The notes beneath the pieces are model-generated. The model was given only the letters and a program-made list of their open reading frames with translations, did no database searches and had not been told where the DNA came from. Position numbers and translations under genes: made by a program. Shown here piece by piece: positions 1-11,119 of a stretch of 64,000 nucleotides of DNA. The number at the start of each line of letters is the position of its first letter. Positions within the stretch are counted from its first letter, which is position 1. The stretch is from the NCBI GenBank assembly GCA_007570785.1, contig ML662466.1, forward strand, positions 1,126,938 through 1,190,937. Direction: 5' to 3'. This DNA is from Antilocapra americana (Eukaryota > Chordata > Mammalia > Artiodactyla > Antilocapridae).

Positions 1-1544
1 CTTAAAGCTCAACATTCAGAAAACTAAGATCATGGCATTCAGTCCCATCACTTCATGGCTGATAGATGGGGAAATAGTGGAAACAGTGGCTGGTTTTATC
101 TTTTTGGGCTCCAAAATCACTGCAGAGGGTGATTGCAGCCATGAAATTAAAAGATGCTTTCTCCTTGGAAGTAAAGTTATGACCAACTTAGACAGCATAT
201 TAAAAAGCAGAGAAATTATTTTGCCAGGAAAGATCAATCTCATCAAGGCTATGATTTTTTCCAGTGGCCATGTATGAGTGAAAATTGGACTATAAAGAAA
301 GCTGAGCACAGAAGAATTGATGTTTTTGAACTGTGGTGTTGGAGAAGAATATTGAGAGGTGCTGGGAACCATCAGGATGCCCCCTTGCTTGGATGACAAG
401 GTCACAAGTCTAAGAAGAAAACTGCAAAGTGGACTTTCTTTATCAGGGCATCCAGGGCAAGGCCCTTCCTGGTATTTTTCTTGGGAGTTCTGTTCATGCT
501 CAGAACATTAGCTCATCTCAGTAGGTCAGTCCCAGTTAGAAAGAATTTGTCCTGAGATAATTCCCCTGGACCTTATCGACCAGAGGATCTGGGAAGATGA
601 GCCCCCTTCCCCGGGGAAAACGGACGGATGGGACTTAGGAATGCTCATAACTATAACCAGAATAGTTGGAGACATTGATTGCTTTAGGATAGTGTAGACA
701 TAGGAATGCATTATAGTAGTTATATAAGTTTAATAGGGTTTTATTGCTAAAGCAGTGCTGCTAGACTGTCTCACTGTCCACTTTCCTTGTAAGAACTGGA
801 GTGTCAGAACAGAATGAGACAGGTGGTAGAGTTGCTAGAGCAGAAAGAGTTTCAAGCCTAGCCCTTCCCTCAAACCTCCACACAGCTGCACCTGATAAGA
901 TGAAGTATTCTGAAGACAACCAAATAGTAAATATATTATTGTTAAATCTGATTATGCAGAAATCTGACTTCTGCAAGGGGAATGTTTCGATGATAGATTG
1001 GGGAATAAGTTCAATGATAAGATTGCTGTGAAAGATAGAAAATAAAATATTGTATAGAATGACAGGTGATGTAATAGGGATATTTTTTGGCTATAAAACT
1101 GTAAACAAACAACAATAAACGGGAGACTGCTCCATCAACACATTGACTCAGCTCAGTACTTTGCTGACGTCACTTACCCCTCAAGACCCCTGAACCTGCT
1201 AGGGCTGGACCCTGGCAGAGAGTTGCTTGGAATGCAAGGAGATCCAATCAGTCCATTCTAAAGGAGGTCAGTCCTGGGGTGTTCAATGGAAAGACTGATA
1301 TTAAAGCTGAAATCTACTTGATGTGAAGAGCTGACTCCCTTGTAAAGACACTGATGCTGGGAAGAATTTAAGGCAGGAGGAGTAGGAGAGGATGAGATGG
1401 TTAGATGACATCACTGACTCAATGACCATGAGTTTGGGTAAATGCCGGGAGTTGATGATGGACAGGGAGGCCTGGCATGTTGTCTTTCACGTATTTGAAA
1501 AGAGTTGGACACAGTTTAGCCGCTTAGCTGTATTGAACTGAACT
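1..1544 (+). mobile_element. BovB (RTE) LINE 3' end, split by a solo LTR
   Basis: Positions 1-359 and 1218-1544 read together as the C-terminal part of the BovB reverse-transcriptase ORF and its 3' tail. Bases 32-277 encode the typical stretch around KVMTNLDSILKSREI, and the tail at 1504-1544 ends in the tgaactgaactg repeat seen at BovB 3' ends. The two pieces are consecutive in the family, and the break holds the solo LTR at 360-1217. Frameshifts such as the one near 250-280 make it a dead copy. Confidence 0.9.
360..1217 (+). mobile_element. solo LTR, class II (betaretrovirus-like) ERV
   Basis: The element runs from TGCTGGGAACC to ACCCTGGCA with canonical TG...CA ends. It lies inside BovB and is flanked by GAGAGG (354-359) and GAGAGT (1218-1223), a 6-bp target duplication with one mismatch; 6 bp fits betaretroviral integration. 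A TATA box (ctataaaa, 1091-1098) sits about 16 bp before a polyadenylation signal (aataaa, 1114-1119), the compact R layout of betaretroviral LTRs. It matches the LTR of the minus-strand provirus at 51137-52238. No internal sequence remains, so it is the product of LTR-LTR recombination. Confidence 0.88.
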
Positions 1545-1735
1545 GCCTACAAAGTAGAAGACTTAGGTTCTATCCCTGGGTTGGGAAGGTTCCCTGGAGA
1601 AGAAAATGGTAACCTACTCCAGTACTCTTGCCTGGAGAAAATCCTATGGGCAGAGGATCCTTGTAGGCTACAGTCCATGGGGTCGAAAAGAGTAGGAGAT
1701 GACTGAGCGACTTTACTCACGTCCAGATTAAAAAA
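1545..1735 (+). mobile_element. Bov-tA SINE
   Basis: This is a tRNA-derived ruminant SINE, seen by the body 'tggaaggttccctggagaa' type sequence, the cctactccagtactcttgcc block and the BovB-like tail ending tgactgagcga. The tRNA head is shortened. A poly-A stretch follows near 1730. Confidence 0.85.
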
Positions 1736-1780
1736 AATATTAACCCAGCTCAGGGAATTTAGTTTAAAACAAACAAGTGA

Positions 1781-1925
1781 GAAAAAAAAAAAAAAAAAAC
1801 GGGAAATTCCCCAGTGGTCCAGTGGTTAGGATTTTGTGCTTTGTCTGCCGAGGGCCTGCCTTCATTGCTGCACAGGGAACCAAGATGGCACAAGCCACAC
1901 GAGGAGGCCAGAAAAACAAACCAAA
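1781..1925 (+). mobile_element. CHR-type SINE with adjoining A-run
   Basis: An A-run (1781-1799) precedes the CHR (tRNA-Glu-like) body, recognised by ccccagtggtccagtggtta and the cacagggaaccaagatggca block. Confidence 0.75.
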
Positions 1926-2093
1926 ACAGCCATTATGTTGAGAAAAGAAAGGTTCACATATTGAGAGGTCTGCAGAAGTCAATCTGCTGAAAGGAAAGTT
2001 AACTTGAATGTTCTTCCAACTCAAACAGACTAGGACACGTACCCTTGTATAACTGCATTAAATACTAAAAGTAAAGGACAAATGGCAGTTGGA

Positions 2094-2345
2094 AGGTGAA
2101 GTCTTTCCTGGTGGGCCCTGGGGCTAGGAATCCACCCACCTATGCCTGGGACACGAGTTCAATCCCTGGGCTGGGTAGATTTCACCTGCTATCATGGGGC
2201 AACAAAGCTCGGGGGCCACAACTACTCAGCCCGTGGTTCCTTGACAAGAGAAGCCACTGGGGTGACAAACCCAAGCATCACACCTAAGGAGTAGCCCCCT
2301 ACTTTGCCACAACTGGAGAAAGCCTATGCAAAAATGAAGAGCCAG
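2094..2345 (+). mobile_element. CHR-type SINE, diverged
   Basis: The tRNA-like head (ctttcctggtgggccctggggc; B-box like gagttcaatccctgggctgg) is followed by the gcaacaaagctcgggggcca body and the gagtagccccctactttgcc tail usual for CHR elements. Confidence 0.75.
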
Positions 2346-2819
2346 TGTAACCAAAACTAAAGTCATTTTTTTTTTAATGTTATTGATGCAGTGTGAAAAA
2401 TGCAATGGATGGTTCAGAGGACAATACACAGTCCAGCAGCTGTCTATATACTAAAGACGGAATGGCCTTTAGTCAATAATCAGAGAAGGATGACTCATGG
2501 CTCATATGTCCTGTCACATGCTATTGTCTCTGGTAGGCCAGGGAAATAGCCAACCTTGGACTTCCCTCCCATTGAAGCCATTGCACCTCTTACAAGACAA
2601 TAAAACTCCATGCATGGCAACTTGCCTACACTGCTCCAGTATTTCATTCCAAAGAGCTGAGGTAACATTTGAACTTTTTTTTTTTTTTTTTTTGCTAAAA
2701 TTCCTGAAATCTAGCATCCAAAGACCCACTTGAAACTATCTGGTACTGATTGTTTTCTTTTTTTCTATTTTTTTTTTCATGTGAGCTATTTTAAATGTCT
2801 TTACTGAATGTGTTACAGC

Positions 2820-2953
2820 ACTGCTTCTGTTATTTATGTCCTGAGTTTTTGGTGGTGAGGCATGTGGGATCTTAGCTCCATGACCAGGGACCAAACCCAT
2901 ACCTCACATAGCGGAAGGCCAAGTGTTAACCACTGGGCAATCAGGGAAGTTCC
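2820..2953 (-). mobile_element. CHR-type SINE
   Basis: The reverse-complement CHR body is visible as gaccagggaccaaacccata and aaccactgggcaatcaggga. The preceding ~150 bases are T-rich with no gene. Confidence 0.8.
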
Positions 2954-3141
2954 AATGGTATCTCTTATTTAATAAATAGGTACCTATTATTAGATACCTA
3001 TTATTTAATAAATTTCCACCACCTCATTGAAACAGAGAATTAAAGTAGCTACAATTTACTGCTAATATCTAAGTGCCTTTGTTCATTTGGATTCATGTTT
3101 AAAATATTAATTAAAAAGCAGCTCTGTTTGCAAAGTGCCTT

Positions 3142-3352
3142 GGGGCTTCCAAGGTGGTGCTAGTAGTCAAGAACCCACCTGTCAATGCTGGAGACAAAAG
3201 AGATGCATGTTTGACCCCTGGGTCAGGAAGATCCCCTGGAGGAGGGAACAGCAACCCACTGCAGTATTCCTGCCAGGAGAATCCCATGGACAGAGGAGCC
3301 TGAGGTCTACAGTCCATTGGGTCTCAGAGAGTCAGACACAACTGAAATGACT
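3142..3352 (+). mobile_element. Bov-tA SINE, nearly complete
   Basis: This is a full-length style copy: tRNA head (ggggcttccaaggtggtgct), B box, gcaacccactgcagtattcc block, and tail agagtcagacacaactga. Confidence 0.9.
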
Positions 3353-4320
3353 TATTGCTCATTTTCAAAGTGTGTTAGACTGGGTGTATTGTGGTCTCCC
3401 CAGAGAAGACAGTGATTGCACCAGTGCGAGCAAGGCTCCTCTAAGCGGAAAGTGAGATGAGAGTATTTCCTGCCATATCTGGGAAACAAGGATGGCACAG
3501 CCACCTATTCAAGCCTTCCAAATGTAAATGTCTGAGCCAATCCTGTCTCCTGAATCTGACTTCTCTAATTCTTCTTGATGGTGTCCTGAGGGAACATGGG
3601 TGATTATTTTAGACACATGCATCTAAGCTGTCCTCAAACTTTCTCCACCATAAAGCCAGATCTGGGCAGACAGACAGAGGGGACCAAAGAGCAAATGCCC
3701 GCCTGCACAGACATCCAGGAGACCACCCTGATGCATCTAGAGGTCACACCTCTGTTTAGAAGCTCTACTTGATGTATCTTTTCTCCCCCAATTCCTTTTC
3801 ACTCACTTGTCTACCCACATGGGATATGAAAAGCTACTCCTACAGTTTTCATCCTTGGTGTGGCTTTGTCTATCCACAACAAGATAGATCATCATCATGT
3901 GAAAAACACAGTAAGGTACCCCCAGGTATCAAGTCTGCAGAGACCAACCTGTAGTCCTCCACCCAGACAGGCTTCCCAAACTCTGGCACAGGACCTTGGG
4001 CTGGAGTCTTCCAAGCCCTGGTTCAGGAGCCAAGGAAGATATTAATTTTTACAACATACAAACACATGCAACTGCTCATTTTGAGACACATCCTGAAGAT
4101 GATGACGACAATGCTAGGGGAGAGATTTCATTTACATGGGGGAAGGTCTTGGCAGGTTTTTAAAACAATGGTTTTAGTTATTTTTCTGCCCGTCTCTGCT
4201 GAGCTACTTGCAAGAGCAATGGTTCCTTGTGACTAATACATTTGTGAACCAACTGCACATCCACAGACTATCATTCAAAGTGCTGACAGTCCCACAGGAA
4301 AAAAAATTTAAAAAAAAAAA
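3353..4320. other. no gene or recognised repeat
   Basis: I see no convincing reading frame or repeat here. Short ORFs around 3769-4045 have no family features. The stretch ends in an A-rich run near 4300-4320 that introduces the next SINE. Confidence 0.6.
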
Positions 4321-4635
4321 GTAAATTCCCTGGTGGTCCAGGAGTTAGCATCCTGTGCATTTACTGGTGTGGAAAGTGAAAGTCTATCAGTCGTGTCAAA
4401 GTCTTTGTGACCCCAAGGATTGTATAGGCCACAATACTGAAGTGTGTAGTCTTTCCCTTGTCTAGGGGATATCCCCAACCAAGGGAATGAACCTAGGTCT
4501 CTTGAACTGCAGGCAGATTCTTTACCAGCTGAACCACCAGGGAATCCCTCACTGCCATGGCCCAGGGTTCAATTCCTGGTAGGAAAACTCAGATCCTGAA
4601 AGTTATACAGCGCTGTCAAAAAAAAAAAAAAAACA
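4321..4635 (+). mobile_element. CHR SINE with a Bov-tA inserted in it (minus strand)
   Basis: The CHR head is at 4321-4365 (ttccctggtggtccaggagt) and its body resumes at about 4549-4635 (gcccagggttcaattcctgg, then an A-run). Between them, 4366-4549 is a minus-strand Bov-tA (tcagtcgtgtcaaagtcttt ... accagctgaaccaccaggga). Short matching sequence (actg) lies at both edges. The CHR insertion is therefore older than the Bov-tA. Confidence 0.8.
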
Positions 4636-4647
4636 CACACACACAAC

Positions 4648-5302
4648 ACGAAACTACCATATGATCCAACAATCCCACTCTTGGGGATAGTGTACAGAAG
4701 AGATGAAGACTCTTATTTGAAACCACAGAGTTGAACACAATTGAAGTGACTTAGAAACAGCAGCAGCTAATTTGAAAAGATATATGGACCCCAATAATAG
4801 CACTATTTACAACAGCCAAGGCATAGAAGCAACCTAAATGTCCATCAGGAGATGAATGGATAAAGAAGATGTGCTACACACACACACAGTGGAATATTAC
4901 TCATCCATGAAAAAAGAATGAAATGATGCCCTTTGCAGCAACATGGATAGATTTGGAGATCAACATACTAAAATGACATAAGTATGACAGAGAAAGATAA
5001 ATGCCATGTGATATCACTTATATGTGGAATCTTTAAAAATGATACAAACAGACTTATAAAACAGAAACAGACTCACAGATATATAAAGCAAAATTATGAT
5101 TACAACAGGCCATAGTAGTGATAAATTTGAAGTTTGGGATTTACAGATACACACTAGAATAAATATAAACAACAAGGACCCACTGTATAGCACAGGGAAC
5201 TATATTCAATATCTTATAATAATCTATATGTATAATTGAATTCCTGTGTTGTACACATGAAACAGTGTAAAGCAACTGTACTTCAATTATAAAATATCTA
5301 AC
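4648..5302 (+). mobile_element. L1 LINE, 3' end of ORF2 and 3' UTR (older subfamily)
   Basis: The sequence shows the conserved L1 tail order: ctaccatatgatccaacaat, tttacaacagccaaggcata, atgaatggataaagaagatg, ggaatattactcatccatga, then the acagggaactatattcaat 3' UTR block. A SINE-like scrap (about 4722-4765) interrupts it. No long frame remains. Confidence 0.85.
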
Positions 5303-5445
5303 CCTAACCAACCATCCCCTGGGGCAAGAAAAGGTAACTCACTCCCGTATTTTTGCCTGGGAAAGTCCATAGGCAGAGGAGGCTAGTGGGTTACAGTCAA
5401 TGCGGTGGCAGAATTGGACACAACTGAATATACACAGATACAATC
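5303..5445 (+). mobile_element. Bov-tA SINE fragment
   Basis: The 3' two thirds are present, from catcccctggggcaagaaa through cccgtatttttgcctgggaa to gaattggacacaactga. Confidence 0.8.
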
Positions 5446-5504
5446 ACCTGTGTTTGAAAAGCACACAATACACCTTGGGCATCTATTTATAACATAAAGA
5501 ACAA

Positions 5505-6215
5505 TGATTAGGGAATGACCCAGTGAACCCTACTACATTATTGGTGGAAATGTAAATTGGTACTGTCAGAATGGAGAACAGTATGCAGGTTCCACCTAAA
5601 ACTAAAAAAGCTACCACACGGCCCTGCAATCCCCCTCTTGGGCATATATCCAGAAAAAATATGATTTGAAATTTCATATGAAAAAATATGACGTGAAATA
5701 TTCATTGCCACACTATTTACAACAGGCAAGACATGGAAGCACCCTAAATGTTCATTGACAGACACATATGGTACATGTATACAACAGAAGATTAACTGGT
5801 CCTTAAAAAGAATGAAACAATACCATTTATAGTCAGAGAAAGAAAAAAAATTCATATGATATTGCTTATATGTGGAATCTAAACAAAATGGTTCAAATAA
5901 ACTGATTTACAAAACAAAACAGACTCACAAACTTAAGAGAATGAACTTACCAGGGAAAAGGTTGGGAGAGGGACAGACTGACTGGAAGTTTGGGATGAAC
6001 ATGTACACACAGCTATATTTAAAACAGATACAAGGACCTATTGTATGGCCCAGGGAACTCTTCAGCATTCTACAGTAGCCTAAATGGGAAAATAATTTGA
6101 AAACAACAGAAACATGTACATTTATATAGAGTCACTTTGCTGTATACATGAAACTAATGCATTATTATTAATCAACTATGCTCCAATATTAAAAAGAAAA
6201 AAAGAAAGAAAGAAA
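5505..6215 (+). mobile_element. L1 LINE, 3' end
   Basis: This is a second copy of the L1 tail (tggtggaaatgtaaattggt ... cttgggcatatatccagaaa ... ttatatgtggaatctaaaca ... cagggaactcttcagcattc), ending in an A-rich (aaag)n tail at 6190-6216. It is 5' truncated and non-coding. Confidence 0.88.
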
Positions 6216-7022
6216 GGCTCCTCTGTCACCAGGAAGACACACAAACAATAATGCACACAAGGAAAAATAGAAATGTGCAGATAATAACACAAAGAAGTTC
6301 AGCTCTACTAGTCACCAAGGAGATGCAGGTCAACAATGAAACAGATTTGCCTGTCAAGTCACAGAATTTAAAAAAAGCTATTTGTTTCTTTTACTGCCTG
6401 GGGTCTTCGCTGAGGCATGCAGGATCCTCTGTCACTATTCATGGGCCCTCCAGTTGTGGTGTACAGGCTTAGTTGCACTGAGGTACGTGGCACTCAGTTC
6501 CCTGACCAGGGATTGAACCCATGTCCCTTGGCAATCCAAGGCAGTTTCTTAACCCACGGACAACCAGGGGTGTCCCAAGTCACAGAGCTTTTAAAATGTC
6601 TACCATGGACGAGGTTTTGGGAGAAGCTGGCCTGGATAAGGGGCCTGGTATTGGGGTATAAAAGAGACCCACCTGCTGGAGGGCAACTTGCAGTAGGGCA
6701 CATTTTCCAAAAGACTGTTTGGCAATTCCATGTTCAGACTGTCCTGCTAAGGAAATTAGTAAGAGCAGGCGTATTTCACCTGCAATATGTCTACTTCAAT
6801 ATTATTTCCCATTGGGAAGACTGGCAACATCCCTACAAATCCATGGTGTTCCCACTGGGCAGCCAGATCTTAAGAGTGCCAGGCACCACAGACATACAAG
6901 GAAATGTGATCACATGTCCCAAAAGGGACACACTGCTCTTTCTGGATGTGACACTGGAGACAATTATCACTGCCTTCCTTCTGTTTTCTAGAACTTCCAT
7001 ATATTGTTATATCTTATTTACT
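6216..7022 (+). mobile_element. ancient L1 fragment interrupted by a CHR SINE
   Basis: 6250-6380 resembles an old L1 ORF2 end (ctagtcaccaaggagatgca). It resumes at about 6580 (ctggagggcaacttgcagt region near 6676). The CHR SINE at 6383-6578 lies between, and both of its sides carry a near-identical caagtcacaga(a/g) sequence (about 6355 and 6577), a target duplication. A 202-codon frame at 6417-7025 spans SINE and L1 and is a chance fusion. Confidence 0.6.
6383..6578 (-). mobile_element. CHR-type SINE
   Basis: Reverse-complement CHR body: ccctgaccagggattgaacc and taacccacggacaaccaggg. It is flanked by a short direct repeat of the host L1 sequence. Confidence 0.85.
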
Positions 7023-7024
7023 TA

Positions 7025-7147
7025 AATTTTGGGGGGGGGTCACACAGCTTGGCATGTGGTATCATAACCCCTCAACCGGGGATCAAAAATATTCTTGTTT
7101 GCAGTGAAAGACAAGATTCTTAACCACTGGGCTGCCAAGGAAGTCCC
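7025..7147 (-). mobile_element. CHR-type SINE
   Basis: Seen by cctcaaccggggatcaaaaa and taaccactgggctgccaagg ending aagtccc. A G-run (7030-7039) lies at its left edge. Confidence 0.85.
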
Positions 7148-7340
7148 TCTGTTTTTAACAAAAATGCTCTAATATTAGGAAATGTTATTGAAGACTATAT
7201 CACAGCCTAGGGAGTCATACCCTCCCCGCCCCCAGATAAGTCTAAATCCTGGCTCTTGAAAACAAATCTCAAGCTTATGAAATAAGGAATAACTTTTTAA
7301 TTCTAGTAAACATTGTGGGAAAAGATATTAAAATACAGTT

Positions 7341-7555
7341 AGGGCTTTCCTGGTGGCTCAGACAGTAAAGAATCTGCCTGCAATACGGGAGACCTGGGTT
7401 TGACCCCTGGAAGATTCACTGGAGAAGGGGATGATAACCGACTCCAGTATTTTTGCCTGGAGAATCCACTGAACAAAAGAGCCTCACAGGGGGCTACAGT
7501 TCATGGGCTCACAAAGAGTCAGACACCATTGAGCAACTAACACTTTCATTTTCAA
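7341..7555 (+). mobile_element. Bov-tA SINE, full length
   Basis: Head ggctttcctggtggctcaga, B box gggtttgacccctggaagat, body tccagtatttttgcctggag and tail cacaaagagtcagacaccat are all present. Confidence 0.92.
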
Positions 7556-7954
7556 AATAGTGTTAACATCTCTGTAAATTAAAAGAAAAGTATGTGCTTT
7601 AAGCATCTCCCTTTTAGCACAATGCAGGTGACCCCCAATTTTGAAAATACCATATCTCAGAATATTGTCTGATTGTTATTCAGCTGAACCATATTTAGAA
7701 ACAGGTTATTTACTCAGTAAGTTTCAGGTATTTATTGTATATGGAACTTTTACTTTATTCCTCTATGTCTATCAATCATATGGATTTATGTGTGCATCAG
7801 TACATACACATATACTTATACGCTTATGTGAATACATGTATAATATACATGCATGTGTGTATACATACAAATGAGGATGTGTCTGTATGTACACAGGTTT
7901 AATACCTTCCTTGAATTTCCAGTTATTCTACTTAAAAAAAATTGCACACTTTGT
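7556..7954. other. no gene; purine-pyrimidine alternating tract
   Basis: The stretch is AT-rich and contains a degenerate (TA/TG/CA) alternating region at about 7790-7890. The ORF at 7641-7874 is low-complexity and I do not regard it as coding. Confidence 0.55.
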
Positions 7955-8087
7955 TATTATTATTATTATTGTTATTCTGGCTGAGTAACAGGCATGTGAA
8001 ATCTCAGTTGCCTGGCCAGGGACTGAACCTACACCCTTGCCTTGGAAGGCAAAGTCCTAACCACTGGACCACCAGGGAAGTCCCATT
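7955..8087 (-). mobile_element. CHR-type SINE with (TTA)n edge
   Basis: The (ttattattatt) run at 7953-7972 corresponds to the SINE tail on the minus strand; ggccagggactgaacctaca and accactggaccaccagggaa identify the body. Confidence 0.88.
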
Positions 8088-8855
8088 ATTATTTTATTTT
8101 GAAAGGCTTCCAAATATGTTTAACAGCCCACTGGCTGGGCTTTGTAACAGTCCTTAAATAGCACGGGGCATATAAAATTGCACTCAAGAGAACTTCATTT
8201 GACAGCAGCTAACTTGATCACAGAACACCTAAGTAGGTGTATCTGGCAACCACACTTCCAATGCATCAAGAACCTTCTGTAGACAGAAAATCCAAGTCTG
8301 CTGACAAGAACCATTTTATCTATAAACGGATCTCAAAGATAATACACATGAGTGTGTGTGTGTGATATATACGTCTTCACTCACATGAATATTGGTAGCA
8401 AATGACCACAACAAGATAATCCACAAATCTGGATGTGTTACATAAGGGAAATTTTAAGCTCCTGGCTTCTCTTCCCGAGAATCAAAAATGATCATGGCTA
8501 AATGAGTCCTTAGAAAACATTTAATTCCAACTCCCTATTTCATGGATGAAGAAACAGAAAATCACATCCACGCAGGCTTTGGACCCGTGTCTGCAGTCTC
8601 TTATATCCGTATCTCTCTCACTGCCCTCGAAACCCATGCAGCAATTCCTCTGCACTGCACTGCTGGTGCACTGGCTGTGAGACATGACAGAGAGTAAGAG
8701 ATCAGGTCTGAAATCCAATACAGGTTAACACACAGCCCATTTCATCACCCGAGGTGCTAGGAGCCAGCAGGAATCCCCACCCACATGAATGTCCAGCCAC
8801 ACAGCATATGAAGTCTCCCCATTAAGAAGTCATGTGAATCCACACTGCTGTATTT
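8088..8855. other. no gene or recognised repeat
   Basis: A short (tg)n tract sits at about 8352-8364. The small frames here have no family features. Confidence 0.55.
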
Positions 8856-9055
8856 GCAGTGGATGACCAACAAGGACCTGATGTGCAGCACAGGAACTCT
8901 GCTCAGTGTCAGCAGTCTGAATGGGAGGGGGGCTTTTGGGGGAGAATGGGTACAGGTATATTTATGGCTGAGTACCTTTGCTGACCACCTGAAATCATTG
9001 TTAATCAGCTTATACTCCCATACAAAATAAAAAAGCTACACACACACATACACAG
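8856..9055 (+). mobile_element. L1 LINE 3' UTR fragment
   Basis: The order accaacaaggacctgatgtg, gcacaggaactctgctcagt, tgctgaccacctgaaatcat and a terminal (ca)n/A-rich end matches the L1 3' UTR. Confidence 0.75.
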
Positions 9056-9652
9056 AAGCTATGTGAATCCACTCGCTTGAGCTCCTGTTTGCTTCCTGTA
9101 AAGTGAACATGTACTCCACATTGTGAGGTTCAAGACACATAGGTGAGAAGCTTTTGTGAACCTCTAAGGAACAAATCCTGAGGATTCTCAGAGTCTTTAC
9201 AGGTAAAAAAAGAAATAACTTCAGGGTCTCATCAGACATCCAGGGATGTATACAGGCCCTCCGAGAAATAACTTGTCTGTTGAACCTACTGGAAGGACAG
9301 TCAGAAAATACGACTGGCCATGGACCAGGGGGAGATAGGCTCATCCTGGTGGACACAAAATACCAACTCTTGTTCCTAATGCTTCCCCACCTACACCTTG
9401 CTAAATTTTAATGTGTACAAGAAGAAGATAATTCAAGGCAATGAAGAGTAAAGCAAATGCATGCTGAGGGTTACATGGAGTCTTAGCTCCCCCAACCTGC
9501 AAAACCCCAATGGGGCTGGGAGACGGTTCAGTTTATGCCAAATACCCACCAGTCAGCATACATTTCCAGGGTCATGTGTCACCCCAGCAGGGCAAGACAA
9601 GCCTTATCCAATCTGTATGGTCAACTCCAATATGGATGGTGATTTCTAACCC
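9056..9652. other. no gene or recognised repeat
   Basis: ORFs of about 60-106 codons (for example 9036-9356 minus) lack motifs, and I see no homology I can name. Confidence 0.5.
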
Positions 9653-9935
9653 CTTTAAAAAAATTTGTTAGTTTTTATTGGAGGATAATTGCTTTATGTT
9701 GAATACAGAAGTAATACAGAACATTGTATTAGTTTTGGCTGTACAACAGTGAAAATAAGCCATACTTATACCTATATGCCCTCCCTCTTGAACCACCCTC
9801 ATGTCCCCCATCCCACCCCTGTAGGTCATCAAAGAACATAGAGAGGATCGCCTTGTGTTAAACGGTAGCTGTCTATTTTATCCATGGTACTGTATATATG
9901 CTAACGCTCCTTTAATAAACATTTTTCTGTGTTTT
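9653..9935 (-). mobile_element. L1 LINE 3' end, minus strand
   Basis: The block gtttttattggaggataatt, gttttggctgtacaacagtg, cctccctcttgaaccaccct and catcccacccctgtaggtca is the reverse complement of the artiodactyl L1 3' end. Confidence 0.75.
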
Positions 9936-10018
9936 GTGTTTTGTTCATGTATTCATGAGTGACAATATCCCTTCAAATATTTTTTCTGTAAAGGGTATAT
10001 GTTTTTTGGGTTCATGAA

Positions 10019-10046
10019 TGTGTGTGTGTGTGTGTGTGTGTGTGTG
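10019..10046. repeat. (TG)n microsatellite
   Basis: Fourteen uninterrupted TG units. The reading frames running through it on both strands are shadows of the repeat. Confidence 0.95.
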
Positions 10047-10240
10047 AGAAAGACAGAAAGGATGAAATGTCTTTCCACTATATTTGACAGAAACAAGCAC
10101 AGAGAAATTCCAGTTTCTACCATCTGGAAAATATACTTCTGCAATGTAATAATGAAAAAAATTACTTCTAATATGTACCCTCAAAGATTCTGGTTTCCAG
10201 GGGAAAAGAAACTATGTCCATCCTATCACGAGACTGTAGA

Positions 10241-10757
10241 TGTCAGGCGAGTGTATGCTTCTCAGTTCTGTCTCATCACAACAATGATTTGGAGTGACAG
10301 ACATTGAAGCCCTCAGTGGGTCATAGCTCTCAGGTCTTGGACAGACTGAGTTATAGCTCTCAGGTCTAGAACCGACCATGTTATAGCTCTTAGATAAATC
10401 AGTGTTACAGCTTAGCATTATAGCTCTATTTTATTTAGAAGATGATAGCAGACGAATCTATCCTCGCAGCTTGAGTGTATGCTGATCCAAAGGCATGAAG
10501 AAAACACTGCAGCATGCAAGGGAGAGAGAGAGAGGGAGAGAGTGCTTTGGCTCCTCTTTCATATGTTGTTGTTTTTTTTTTTCCCCTCCTCCGGGCCTGT
10601 CCTATGCAAATTGGGCTAGTCAGGCTACCTGAAGTCCTCATTCAGGTCCTCAGACCTTCCTTTGACTTTCCTTGTTCTATTTTCACTGGCTTTTCCCTTC
10701 TTTGTCTTCTAGCCATTGACATTTTGGATTCCTATTTCCTATTCTAACTACCTAACA
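10241..10757 (-). mobile_element. solo LTR, family shared with 29672-30187
   Basis: On the minus strand the LTR starts TGTTAGGTAGTTAGAATAGG (right edge 10757) and ends CTCGCCTGACA (left edge 10241), with TG...CA ends. It matches the LTR inside the provirus at 29672-30187. A minus-strand tttgcatagga-type block and an aataaa signal (rc at about 10430-10440) support the call. The opening resembles the ruminant ERVK LTR family called BTLTR1 in Repbase; that name is from memory. I see no clear target duplication. Confidence 0.8.
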
Positions 10758-11119
10758 ATACCATTAATCAAAACTCAACCCAATCTTTCATTTACTTTAT
10801 GACAGGGTAACACATCATTTTCTTTTTTTTTTTTCATTTTGTAGGTCTTTAGACAATGTATACGGCTGCAGGTTTTTCATTATGAATGCTGCCAGGTAGC
10901 TTTCTGAAAACTTTACTTCAGACCCCTTTTCCTCTTGACGATTCACCTAGGCATGACTACCACTTCTGTCATGATCCACTTCAGGGAAAACGGCATCTTC
11001 CCACCACACACACCGAAGTGTGCTTGAGCAAAGCAAAAATATATTTATAAGTTTCAATCACTTAGAAATATGACCAAAATGAGTAACATGTTTCATTTAT
11101 CACAATCCAAAAGAAAAAC
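10758..11119. other. no gene or recognised repeat
   Basis: Non-repetitive AT-leaning sequence with one T-run near 10825. It directly precedes the L1 5' end. Confidence 0.5.

Noticed and set aside
6417..7025. 202-codon plus-strand open frame
   Set aside because: The first third is an antisense CHR SINE and the rest an ancient L1 remnant; no domain.
9999..10307. 102-codon frame with a Cys-Val run
   Set aside because: The run is the (TG)n microsatellite translated; no family resemblance.
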